Shown here: positions 1 through 8,046 of the stretch, piece after piece
Numbering within the stretch: position 1 is the first letter of the stretch
Layout: each line of letters starts with the position of its first letter
Source: an uncultured Dorea sp.
GTDB lineage: Bacteria; Bacillota_A; Clostridia; Lachnospirales; Lachnospiraceae
Length of the DNA stretch: 64,000 bases
Direction of reading: 5' to 3'
Assembly: GCA_910579015.1 (NCBI GenBank)
Contig: CAJTRO010000005.1
Coordinates: forward strand, 65,429-129,428
The notes under the pieces: generated by a model
The model's database searches: none
What the model was told of the DNA's origin: nothing
Seen by the model: the letters and a program-made list of their open reading frames with translations, nothing else
Made by a program: the position numbers and the translations under genes

Positions 1-648
1 CACGCCGAACATCTTGAAGCCGCCTTCGGCGTAGGCCCGCATACCATCAGCGTGCCAAGACTTCGAAATGCCGATGATATTGATGCAGACTCATTTACAA
101 ATGGAATCGACGACGATACCTTTGCCAAGATCGTGGCCTGCATCCGGATCGCCGTACCTTACACCGGCATGATCATTTCCACGAGAGAGAGCCAGAAGAC
201 ACGGGAGAGGGTTCTGCACCTTGGCATCTCGCAGATCAGCGGAGGATCCAAGACCAGCGTGGGAGGCTATTGTGAGCCGGAACCAGAAGACGAGAAGTCC
301 GAACAGTTCGACGTCATCGACAACCGTACACTGGACGAGGTAGTAAAATGGCTTATGGAGATGGATTATCTCCCAAGCTTCTGCACCGCATGTTACCGCG
401 AAGGACGGACCGGCGACCGTTTCATGTCCCTGTGTAAGAGCGGGCAGATACAGAACTGCTGCCACCCGAATGCCCTCATGACTTTGGAGGAATATCTGAT
501 GGATTACGCATCTCCTGAGACCAAAGCCATCGGTGACAGGCTGATCGACAAGGAGGTCTTGAACGTGCCGAACGAGAAGGCCCGGAAAGTCGTGCTTGAA
601 AATCTGAAACTGATACGGGAAAATAACCGCCGGGATTTCCGTTTCTGA
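1..648 (+). CDS. hydG: [FeFe]-hydrogenase maturase HydG, C-terminal part (5' end outside window)
   Basis: The reading frame is open from the first base, so the gene enters from the left; 215 residues are visible. HydG is a radical-SAM tyrosine lyase that makes the CO and CN ligands of the H-cluster. The stretch GVGPHTISVPRL near the left edge and the distal cluster motif CTAC...C (CX2CX22C, ending at the second Cys of NCCHPN) are characteristic of HydG and set it apart from ThiH. The gene ends 43 bases before hydF and is probably cotranscribed with it, which fits shared maturation of the hydrogenase. The radical-SAM CX3CX2C motif lies outside the window. Confidence 0.93.
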   Translation, partial: HAEHLEAAFGVGPHTISVPRLRNADDIDADSFTNGIDDDTFAKIVACIRIAVPYTGMIISTRESQKTRERVLHLGISQISGGSKTSVGGYCEPEPEDEKSEQFDVIDNRTLDEVVKWLMEMDYLPSFCTACYREGRTGDRFMSLCKSGQIQNCCHPNALMTLEEYLMDYASPETKAIGDRLIDKEVLNVPNEKARKVVLENLKLIRENNRRDFRF

Positions 649-691
649 TAAGGAACGGATATGACATCATTTATAAGAAGGAGCATACACA

Positions 692-1882
692 ATGAGCATA
701 AACGACACCCCTTCCGGAGAACGCATACACATTGGCATCTTCGGGAAGCGAAATGCCGGAAAATCCAGTATTATCAATGCGCTGACCGGCCAGAACCTTG
801 CCATCGTCTCGGACATAAAGGGAACCACCACCGATCCGGTATTAAAGGCCATGGAGCTTCTGCCCCTTGGCCCGGTGGTCATGATAGACACCCCCGGCCT
901 GGACGACGAAGGAGAGCTTGGCGCACTGCGGGTACAGAAGGCATACCAGATCCTGAATAAGACGGATATTGCAATCCTTGTAATCGACGGCACAACAGGC
1001 ATGACACAGGAGGATGACGCCATCCTTATACGGATACAGGACAAATCCATTCCATGTATCATTGTAATGAACAAGTCCGATCTGGTCCCCAAAAGCGCAC
1101 AGGCTCTGCCCGAAACCGGCATACCCCGCCTGTGGTGCAGTGCGTTCTGCCGTTCCAATATACAGGAATTAAAGGAACGGATTGCTTCCCTCGTACCAAA
1201 GAAGGACACGAAGCTTCCGATCGTCGGCGGACTGATAAAGCCTTCCGACCTTGTTGTACTGGTAATTCCCATTGACAAGGCGGCCCCAAAAGGCCGTCTG
1301 ATCCTGCCGCAACAGCAGACTATCCGGGATATTCTGGAAGCGGGGGCTGTTTCCGTGGTCACAAGAAACACAGAGCTTAAGGAGACGCTTGCATCCCTTG
1401 GCAAGAAACCCGCCCTCGTCATCACGGACAGCCAGGCCTTCGAACAGACTGCCTCCGATGTACCAGAGGATATCCCTCTGACCTCATTTTCCATCCTGTT
1501 CGCGAGATATAAGGGCGACCTCTGGCACATGGTAGACGGCGCAAGAACCCTGGATACTCTGACGGATAAAGACTGCGTGCTGATCTGCGAGGGCTGTACC
1601 CACCACAGGCAATGCGGAGATATCGGCACAGAGAAGCTTCCTGCGTGGATCCGGAAACATACCGGCACAACACCGGAATTCGAATTCACCAGCGGATCAG
1701 AATTTCCACTGGATCTTAGCCCGTTTAGGCTGATCATACACTGCGGAGGCTGTATGCTGAATGAACGAGAGATGAAATACCGGCTGAAATGTGCCAGAGA
1801 CGCAAATGTGCCGATGACAAACTATGGAACGGCGATCGCCTATATGAAAGGAATTCTTGAACGGAGCATTGCCATGTTCTAA
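692..1882 (+). CDS. hydF: [FeFe]-hydrogenase maturation GTPase HydF
   Basis: A 396-residue protein of normal HydF length. The N-terminal GTPase domain has a P-loop (GKRNAGKSS, residues 18-26), a G2 Thr cluster (TTTDP, about 45), DTPG (66-69) and NKSD (127-130). The C-terminal third carries the [4Fe-4S] ligands: CEGCTHH, then HCGGC near residue 350. In the family, HydF is the scaffold on which the 2Fe subcluster is assembled from HydE and HydG products before delivery to the hydrogenase. The ATG is preceded by AAGAAGGAG (675-683) at good spacing. It lies downstream of hydG on the same strand and ends at a strong hairpin. Confidence 0.97.
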   Translation: MSINDTPSGERIHIGIFGKRNAGKSSIINALTGQNLAIVSDIKGTTTDPVLKAMELLPLGPVVMIDTPGLDDEGELGALRVQKAYQILNKTDIAILVIDGTTGMTQEDDAILIRIQDKSIPCIIVMNKSDLVPKSAQALPETGIPRLWCSAFCRSNIQELKERIASLVPKKDTKLPIVGGLIKPSDLVVLVIPIDKAAPKGRLILPQQQTIRDILEAGAVSVVTRNTELKETLASLGKKPALVITDSQAFEQTASDVPEDIPLTSFSILFARYKGDLWHMVDGARTLDTLTDKDCVLICEGCTHHRQCGDIGTEKLPAWIRKHTGTTPEFEFTSGSEFPLDLSPFRLIIHCGGCMLNEREMKYRLKCARDANVPMTNYGTAIAYMKGILERSIAMF

Positions 1883-1928
1883 AAGAGAGGCTGTTGTGTA
1901 TAACGGATATTTCACAACAGCCTCTCTT
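1883..1928. terminator. Bidirectional terminator between hydF and the thyX-like gene
   Basis: A perfect 16-bp inverted repeat (1883-1898 with 1913-1928, arm AAGAGAGGCTGTTGTG) has a 14-nt loop. It sits between the convergent 3' ends of hydF and the ThyX-like gene. The arm and loop sequence recur in the large palindrome at 4174-4270. Confidence 0.85.
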
Positions 1929-1975
1929 CATAACATTCTCCGCAGTGCTTTTTCTCTTTGGATTCACAACAGGAT

Positions 1976-3361
1976 TTAACAATCAAGGTTCTTAAACTTT
2001 ACGTTCATCTCCTCAAGCCTCCCGCAGGTCATCCTTCCCTCCGGGCATACCCCAAGCATGAAACAGCTTGGACCGAAATGATCAAAAAGCTCCGGGAATG
2101 AACCTCTTAAGCCCTTCAACATCTCAACGGCGATCTTCCTTATCTCCCACTGTGCACGGTTACAGGTCCGCAATTTCATAAAATGCTCCAGCTCTCTGGC
2201 ATTCATGGTAGTCATGACATCCATCACATTACCGCTCAGTGCACAATAATAGCCATACCGTCTCAGCTTATCGTTCTTACACATCTCCCCAAGCAATTGG
2301 TTCGACGCCTTCAGTACATCCTTATAAACCTTAAGCATATCCGGATTCTTCTCGATGGTCTCAGGAACGATCACCCTGCTGTGCGCAATCCCCTCTATCG
2401 AAGGAATGATGATAGACTGCATACGGTGGCGTACAATATGTGTAATCCCCGACAAGGTTACATTCGATATTAAAAACGAATACGACAACTGCTCTAACTC
2501 TCTTGGGCGGACAGACCTAAGAAGCCCCTCCATCTCCAAAGCCCCGTCTGAGCCGGACGGATGAACCGCCTCTCCTGACACCCTCTCTGCGCCGGACGGA
2601 TGCTTCATACTATACGCAAGCTTCAGTATCCTGACCGGATCCGACGGTCCGTTTAACAGCTCGACCGCTCCGATCTCCTGCTGCCCGATAAATGACACCT
2701 CATCATCAACCTTAAGCACACCCTCAGAAGAATCCACGGTCCCGCAAGCTTCGTCAAAGCGTATACACGGGAAGAGCTTCTCAACCTGTACGGCAATCTG
2801 GTCTGCCAGATCCTGTAATTCAGGAATCCCCTTTCCGCGCCCGCATCTGATATTATGTATCACACTGGCCAGCTCGCGTGCGTTCAGCGTACAGTAGAAA
2901 TTGCTGTGGAAGGAATATGGCAGTAAAAATCTTGCGTCTTCCTTTGGAATATCATTTTCCAACAGCAGATTATATGCCGAAAACAAGCCGTCCATATACC
3001 GGCAGTACAGCTTAAGCGCTTCTCCTTCTAATTCTTCCGGGATATAGTACCCGCTGCTGCCGAAATCTACATACCGCCTTGACTTCACCGTAAAGGATGC
3101 CAGCCTGCATTCTATAAAAAACTGCTCTGCAAAAGCGGATACATCCTTCAGTGCAATCGTAAAAACAGCGTGCTCTATGACTGATCTATGCCCGGACTGC
3201 AAAACTCTCTGCACCAGCTGACGGTTCTTTTCATTGCCCTTTGACTTCTCAAAAATCTCGACGGCATCACCCTTTGTCGTCGAGATCCTTGCCGCACTGG
3301 CACACACCTCCATATTATCTATATTGTAACTCACTATCACAGCCTGAGCCCGTTTCCCCAT
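1976..3361 (-). CDS. Two-halved ThyX-like (FAD-dependent thymidylate synthase family) protein
   Basis: A 461-residue protein, about twice the usual ThyX length, built from two ThyX-like halves. The first half has a degenerate ThyX signature (ECRLASFTVKSRRY, 84-97, keeping R, S, S, R and Y but lacking the RH start) followed by LNAREL and an IR element. The second half has RHRMQS (311-316) but lacks the distal SxRY, followed by MNARELEHFMKLR and a WEIR element. Canonical ThyX transfers a methylene group to dUMP using FAD. Each half keeps the part of the signature that the other lost, so a pseudo-dimeric single active site is possible, but activity is uncertain. The gene is convergent with hydF. 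Confidence 0.8.
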   Translation of the reverse strand: MGKRAQAVIVSYNIDNMEVCASAARISTTKGDAVEIFEKSKGNEKNRQLVQRVLQSGHRSVIEHAVFTIALKDVSAFAEQFFIECRLASFTVKSRRYVDFGSSGYYIPEELEGEALKLYCRYMDGLFSAYNLLLENDIPKEDARFLLPYSFHSNFYCTLNARELASVIHNIRCGRGKGIPELQDLADQIAVQVEKLFPCIRFDEACGTVDSSEGVLKVDDEVSFIGQQEIGAVELLNGPSDPVRILKLAYSMKHPSGAERVSGEAVHPSGSDGALEMEGLLRSVRPRELEQLSYSFLISNVTLSGITHIVRHRMQSIIIPSIEGIAHSRVIVPETIEKNPDMLKVYKDVLKASNQLLGEMCKNDKLRRYGYYCALSGNVMDVMTTMNARELEHFMKLRTCNRAQWEIRKIAVEMLKGLRGSFPELFDHFGPSCFMLGVCPEGRMTCGRLEEMNVKFKNLDC

Positions 3362-3407
3362 TACATCTTCTCCAATCTAGTCTTCTTTTATTCATGTATC
3401 GCAGATA

Positions 3408-4067
3408 TTAATATAATCCCCCGATCGCCGGCATCAGCAATAATATGTTCAGTCCCCACATCACGATTGCGGCGATTATACCGATAATACAGAATACCTT
3501 GCCTGCCTTGGCCTGCCCTGACTTACGGGAGCCCGCTCCCATCCTTGCTCTTGAGAATCCCAGACACGCCAGTATAATGCCCACAAGCGGGATGATAAAC
3601 GCAAATACCACACTGAGGATCCCGAATACCAGCCCCATCGTGGCCGCACCGGAGTTATCCACCGTATGCACCGGAACCGTATTCTGATATGGCTGTCCCG
3701 GACTGCCCGGCCCCGGCATCCCCTGTCCCGGCATATTCTGCGGCATAGGAAGAGGCTGCTGTAGAACCGCAAACAATTGCTCAAGGCTCTCCCTGTACGG
3801 CTTCTTCTGCAAAACCGCCACAAAACCACTTAAGTCCCACTCACCGCCGAAGGTTCCCTTTAACCACGCCTCCAAATGGAATACTCCGTCTCTGTAGTAC
3901 CATTTCAGATACTTATACCCCTCCATCATCGCATCACCGGCACGGTATGCCGCCTCACCTTTCCATTCAGACATGATGAAACTATTCTTCTGCAAATAAT
4001 CATTCATCATGAACTGTACAAAATCATCCGGTTTATTCAGCACCAGATCCCTCACATATCTTGCCAT
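3408..4067 (-). CDS. DUF4190-like membrane protein
   Basis: A 219-residue protein. Residues 1-95 are a soluble Trp/Tyr-rich domain, followed by a Pro/Gly/Gln-rich linker (about 100-130) and then two hydrophobic segments (about 143-172 and 190-212) separated by a basic Gly/Lys loop. This hairpin arrangement (GLVFGILSVVFAFIIPLVGI) is typical of DUF4190, a family of unknown function. The start is supported by GGAAGGAG upstream of the ATG. It is a monocistronic gene between the ThyX-like gene and the palindrome at 4174-4270. Function not known. Confidence 0.7.
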   Translation of the reverse strand: MARYVRDLVLNKPDDFVQFMMNDYLQKNSFIMSEWKGEAAYRAGDAMMEGYKYLKWYYRDGVFHLEAWLKGTFGGEWDLSGFVAVLQKKPYRESLEQLFAVLQQPLPMPQNMPGQGMPGPGSPGQPYQNTVPVHTVDNSGAATMGLVFGILSVVFAFIIPLVGIILACLGFSRARMGAGSRKSGQAKAGKVFCIIGIIAAIVMWGLNILLLMPAIGGLY

Positions 4068-4173
4068 ATCTTACTACTCCTTCCTTCAGAACTGCGCCCG
4101 GTACTTCCCCGGCAGTTCCATATCTGATCTATCCTTGTATTATATTAACGCAAAATGTAATAAAATACAATAA

Positions 4174-4270
4174 GAAGCTGTTGTAAAATAACCGTTATAC
4201 ACCGTATATAGGATACTATTTGTGATAATATTACCCATATATTGTGTATAAACTGCATTTCACAACAGCC
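4174..4270. repeat. Large imperfect palindrome (about 97 bp), terminator or MITE-like element
   Basis: The left side (AGCTGTTGTAAAAT...GTTATACAC...TATATAGG) and the reverse complement of the right side (GGCTGTTGTGAAAT...TTTATACAC...ATATATGG) align over about 37 bp, so the whole segment folds into one long hairpin. It follows the ABC permease operon (stop at 4287) and could terminate it. The outer arm and the GTTATACAC segment match the hydF terminator read in reverse, which indicates a repeat family. Confidence 0.75.
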
Positions 4271-4286
4271 CCACCTAAAAATCACT

Positions 4287-5618
4287 CTATCTTCTCATCA
4301 TCTCTATGATCTTCTTCGGACTTGGCGGATTGCCCTTGTAGAGCGACATGCTTTTATATATCTTTCCCGCAAACATCGTGATCAGCGTCGCCGACGCCAC
4401 AACGATCCCAAGGGAACCAACCGCTTCTGGAATACTCATCGCTCCCAGAAGAATCTTCGTCGGCGCAACCAGAATGGCTGTAAACGGCATCCATACCTGC
4501 CATGTGATGGCATCCCACGGCACGTCTGCGCTTGTGCCTCCTGCATATAAGGTTGTAAAGAAGCTGACGATCAGCACCATCACAAACAGCATATTCGTAC
4601 TTGACAGATCCTCCGGCTTCTCCGCTAACGCACCGCCGATCGCGGCAAGGGAACAGTAGAGCAAAAGCCCCGACGCCAGCATCAGAAGTGCAAGAACCAC
4701 CCCGGAAGCCGTGAACATTCCCGAAAATTCACCAAAGGAATCCACCAGCTGGATCAATACCATATCCGTTCCCGGATTCACCATTTTCGTAAAATGGATG
4801 CCCAGCGCAAACCCGCCGAACAGACTGCCGATCCATGCAAATATCTGCAAGATTCCGCTCGCCGCCGTTGCAAACACCTTGCCAAGCAGCATCTCCCCCG
4901 GCTTCACAGACACCAGGAACAGATCCATAAGCTTCGACGTCTTCTCCGTGATCACGGCATTCGCCGTTCCCTGTCCATACGCAAGAATCATAAAGTAAAG
5001 GACCATGATATTCAGATACGGCAGAACTCTTGCCAGAATTCCCTTCGCCGCCGCGTACTCGTCACTCTCCTCTGCCGGTACACCGCTGTCCCGCACCACA
5101 GTCTCGATCGGCATCGTCAATTCCGCAATCTGCGTGCCCCCAAGATCTGATTTCTGCATCAGGATATAGCGGAAATTATTCAGCAGAAACGCTTCATACG
5201 CATCCGTATCCTTCTTATTAAGCTCTGTCTCCTCCGGAAGAAGCACGTCAAGCTGGTAACCGCTCTCCTTCCAGTCGATGACAAGCAGAACCGAGGTTTC
5301 ATCCTCTTCGGCCTTTTCGGCGGCCTCCTCCACACTCTTTGACATCTCATAGGCAATATCCGAGAACCGATTGGGATCCACCGTATTCAGGACTTCATAA
5401 TCCGTCCTCCCTTTTGTTCTGTCATCCTTTTCAATCACATATACCTTGGCAATCCTGCTCTCATATGACTCATCCTCTTTAAAATACTCCATCGCCGGCA
5501 GGATCACCGCCGGAAGCAGCACGCACAGAAAAGCAATTATGATCGTTCCATTCCGATAGCCTTTCTGCTTCACATGCTGGATAAATGTAAACGAAAATAT
5601 ATTTCCCAGTCTTTTCAT
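4287..5618 (-). CDS. ABC-2 type transporter permease (NatB-like), second subunit
   Basis: A 443-residue integral membrane protein. One transmembrane segment near residues 22-43 is followed by a large Asp/Glu/Lys-rich extracytoplasmic loop (about 45-190), and then five or so hydrophobic segments in the C-terminal half. This matches the ABC2_membrane_3 / NatB architecture (Na+ or drug export). It overlaps the previous permease by 4 bp (ATGA), so translation is coupled. With the other permease and the ATPase it makes a three-gene exporter. The substrate cannot be told from sequence. Confidence 0.85.
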   Translation of the reverse strand: MKRLGNIFSFTFIQHVKQKGYRNGTIIIAFLCVLLPAVILPAMEYFKEDESYESRIAKVYVIEKDDRTKGRTDYEVLNTVDPNRFSDIAYEMSKSVEEAAEKAEEDETSVLLVIDWKESGYQLDVLLPEETELNKKDTDAYEAFLLNNFRYILMQKSDLGGTQIAELTMPIETVVRDSGVPAEESDEYAAAKGILARVLPYLNIMVLYFMILAYGQGTANAVITEKTSKLMDLFLVSVKPGEMLLGKVFATAASGILQIFAWIGSLFGGFALGIHFTKMVNPGTDMVLIQLVDSFGEFSGMFTASGVVLALLMLASGLLLYCSLAAIGGALAEKPEDLSSTNMLFVMVLIVSFFTTLYAGGTSADVPWDAITWQVWMPFTAILVAPTKILLGAMSIPEAVGSLGIVVASATLITMFAGKIYKSMSLYKGNPPSPKKIIEMMRR

Positions 5619-6976
5619 CTGCTCTCAGCCTCCTTTGCGCGGTTCTGGCGGAACATCACGATCCATCCGCCAAGCTTCATACGGCTTCCGCGGTACATCA
5701 TCAGTGCGCGGTAGATCCTCGCACAGACATAGGCAAGCAAAAGGATCACAGCTGATTGGAGCACCCATGATACCGCAAGCATTCCGAATCCGATATCACC
5801 GACAATATAACGCACAGGCGCACAGAACATCGAAACAACCGGACACAGGGACACAAGCGTAGTCAGCACCGGACTGTCTCCGAAGCCTGCCGTAATCGTT
5901 GCGGTCATATACCCCGCCATAACAAGCAGGACGACCGTAAGGTTCGCCGGCTCTACATCCTCCGTAGAAGAACAGCCTGTTCCCACCAGTCCGCTGATCA
6001 GCGACACTTGCAGATAACCAAGCAGCAGAGAGACCACCAGGATCAGAGCCGTAACCTGAGATACCTTAAGCGCCTCCGCCGTAAAGCCCCACGCCGCAAA
6101 CTGCTGCCCTAAAACTTTGGTATCCACAAACTGCCCGGTAACCGCATAGGAAATGCCTGTGACCGCCGCAATACTTGCAACCAGCCCTAATATATAGGTC
6201 ATTACGGCAAGAATCTTCCCTACGAGCATTGCAAGAGGGCTGACACTGACCATCAAAAGCTCCGCAAGCTTTGACGCCTTCTCTTCTATCACCTTCTGGA
6301 TAATGAAGCTGGAAACGAACGTGCACAGGATCAAAAGCAGAACAGAATAGAGAAGCTGTACACCAAAGCGCGCGTCAAAATTCTCCTCTTTCTCATCCAG
6401 ATATTCCGGAACAGACTGCACACTGACCGCATAAGGACTGGTCAGAACAGATATCTGCTCTGGCCCGGCATTCTGCTGGGCATAACGTGCTTCATCCAAA
6501 AGCCCCGACAGCACGCTTACGCAGGAATCCAGCTCCCCGTCCTCAAACTCTTTCTCCTCCAGTGTAAAAGCGCCGATCGTAAAACACATCTTCTTTGTAT
6601 CTTTCTGAAGATGTACATATGCTTCTGCCGGCCCAAGCACAGACTCATATGTATCTTCCGACCACTCTGTATCCATCACATCCGTATCCACAAACTCCGT
6701 CTGTGCAAACAGCTCATTCTTCTGCGGGATACTTCCAAGATCCAGCTCATAGCCGGTATCATTCTGGACAAACACCGCCTTAAGCCCCGAAGCTTCCGCT
6801 GTATCCGAAGACGCGGCTTCTCCGCCCATCACCAGCGTCATGACCGGGATACTGGCGGCCGCCAGCAGTAAGAAGATGATCAGGGAAATAATATTGGCCT
6901 TGCCCTTGAGCATCTGCGCCAATGTAAACCCAAACACCTTACCCGTCCCGGTAAAATCACTCTTATTAAGCTTCAT
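5615..6976 (-). CDS. ABC-2 type transporter permease (NatB-like), first subunit
   Basis: A 453-residue membrane protein with the same layout as its downstream partner: an N-terminal transmembrane segment (ANIISLIIFLLLAAASIPVM), an acidic extracellular domain, then a C-terminal block of hydrophobic segments. An ATG at 6976 preceded by AGCAGGTG is preferred over further-upstream starts; this gives an 11-bp overlap with the ATPase gene. Two unlike NatB-type subunits with one ATPase suggest a heterodimeric exporter. Low similarity to the second permease suggests an old duplication. Confidence 0.85.
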   Translation of the reverse strand: MKLNKSDFTGTGKVFGFTLAQMLKGKANIISLIIFLLLAAASIPVMTLVMGGEAASSDTAEASGLKAVFVQNDTGYELDLGSIPQKNELFAQTEFVDTDVMDTEWSEDTYESVLGPAEAYVHLQKDTKKMCFTIGAFTLEEKEFEDGELDSCVSVLSGLLDEARYAQQNAGPEQISVLTSPYAVSVQSVPEYLDEKEENFDARFGVQLLYSVLLLILCTFVSSFIIQKVIEEKASKLAELLMVSVSPLAMLVGKILAVMTYILGLVASIAAVTGISYAVTGQFVDTKVLGQQFAAWGFTAEALKVSQVTALILVVSLLLGYLQVSLISGLVGTGCSSTEDVEPANLTVVLLVMAGYMTATITAGFGDSPVLTTLVSLCPVVSMFCAPVRYIVGDIGFGMLAVSWVLQSAVILLLAYVCARIYRALMMYRGSRMKLGGWIVMFRQNRAKEAESR

Positions 6977-7928
6977 GTGCATCACCTGCTTTCTCCACAA
7001 AAATCTCATGGAGAGACGGCTCGCGCAGACTGAATGTGACAACGGTAATTCCGTTCTCGATCAACAGCTTCAAGAATCTGTTCGCCTGCTCGTCTCCGGA
7101 TACTTTGATCTGGTACTCTGTCTCTTTCGCTGAGACCAGCATAAGTCCCTCCCGCCTGATCAGATCCGTTACATCCGTCTCTGTTTTCAGCATCAGGTTG
7201 ATACGCCCATAGCTCTTCTTGATATCATTTAAATGTCCGGAAAGCACCGTTCTGGAACGGTTCAGGATGATGATGTCCGTACAGAATTCTTCCACGGTTG
7301 CCATCTGGTGGCTGGACATGATCAGATACTTCCCCTTGGCGATCTCATCCCGGATGATATCCTTGAACAGATCCGTATTCACCGGATCCAGGCCGGAAAG
7401 CGGTTCATCCAGGATCAGCAGATCAGGATCGGGCAGAAGCGCCGTCATAAACTGTATCTTCTGCTGATTTCCCTTAGAAAGCTGATCCGCCTTTTTCGGC
7501 GCCTGCACTTTCCCACCCTTCTTTTTCTTCCCGTCTTCTGATTTCGGTGTCTGTGGATACAGGTATTCTTCTACCTCAAGCCTCTCGCTCCAGTAACGGA
7601 TGCGCTTCTTTGCCTCCGCTCTGGGAATGCCTCTTAAGCCGGCAAAATAAATCAGCTGGTCCATCAATGTATACTTAGGATATAATCCTCTCTCCTCCGC
7701 AAGATAGCCCACGTTACAGGTCGCCGTATCGAGGGGCGCGCCATTCCACAACACCTCTCCGGTGTCTCTTGAAAGCATATTCAGCATCATACGGATCGAA
7801 GTGGTCTTCCCGGCTCCGTTGGTTCCCAGAAGTGCAAAAACACCCGGCTCCTTCATCTCGAAGTTCAGATTCTCCACAACGGTTTTCTCCCCGTACTTTT
7901 TTGACAAATTTTTTACTACTAAACTCAT
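6966..7928 (-). CDS. ABC transporter ATP-binding protein (NatA-like)
   Basis: A 320-residue ATPase driving the two NatB-like permeases. Walker A is LLGTNGAGKTTS, the signature is LSKGNQQ, Walker B is LLILDEPLSGLD, and the switch His is in SSHQMATVEEF. A C-terminal extension of about 90 residues is typical of exporter ATPases of this group. The ATG at 7928 has an AAAGGAGGG ribosome binding site. Unusual point: a Lys-rich insert (EDGKKKKGGKVQAPKK) lies just before the signature motif, in the helical subdomain that contacts the permease. Confidence 0.93.
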   Translation of the reverse strand: MSLVVKNLSKKYGEKTVVENLNFEMKEPGVFALLGTNGAGKTTSIRMMLNMLSRDTGEVLWNGAPLDTATCNVGYLAEERGLYPKYTLMDQLIYFAGLRGIPRAEAKKRIRYWSERLEVEEYLYPQTPKSEDGKKKKGGKVQAPKKADQLSKGNQQKIQFMTALLPDPDLLILDEPLSGLDPVNTDLFKDIIRDEIAKGKYLIMSSHQMATVEEFCTDIIILNRSRTVLSGHLNDIKKSYGRINLMLKTETDVTDLIRREGLMLVSAKETEYQIKVSGDEQANRFLKLLIENGITVVTFSLREPSLHEIFVEKAGDAHEA

Positions 7929-7956
7929 CTGTAAGTCTCCCTCCTTTGTTGGCAAC

Positions 7957-7991
7957 AGTATAGCACAAATCGAGAGATTTTGTTTCGATTT
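7957..7991 (-). promoter_or_regulatory. Candidate promoter and operator of the NatAB-like operon
   Basis: On the minus strand a TATACT -10 element (7957-7962) lies 29 bases before the ATPase start. An inverted repeat AAATCGA...TCGATTT (7967-7973 with 7985-7991) covers the spacer and -35 area, where no good -35 hexamer is visible. That arrangement suggests regulated expression. Prediction only. Confidence 0.4.
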
Positions 7992-8046
7992 TGCGCGAAG
8001 AGATCTATTTTCGTCTTCAATGGACATTTCCACCCCGCCAGGCTTC

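Noticed and set aside
667..1737. Minus-strand frame of 356 codons opposite hydF
   Set aside because: Antisense to a gene with all family motifs; Ser/Arg-rich shadow composition.
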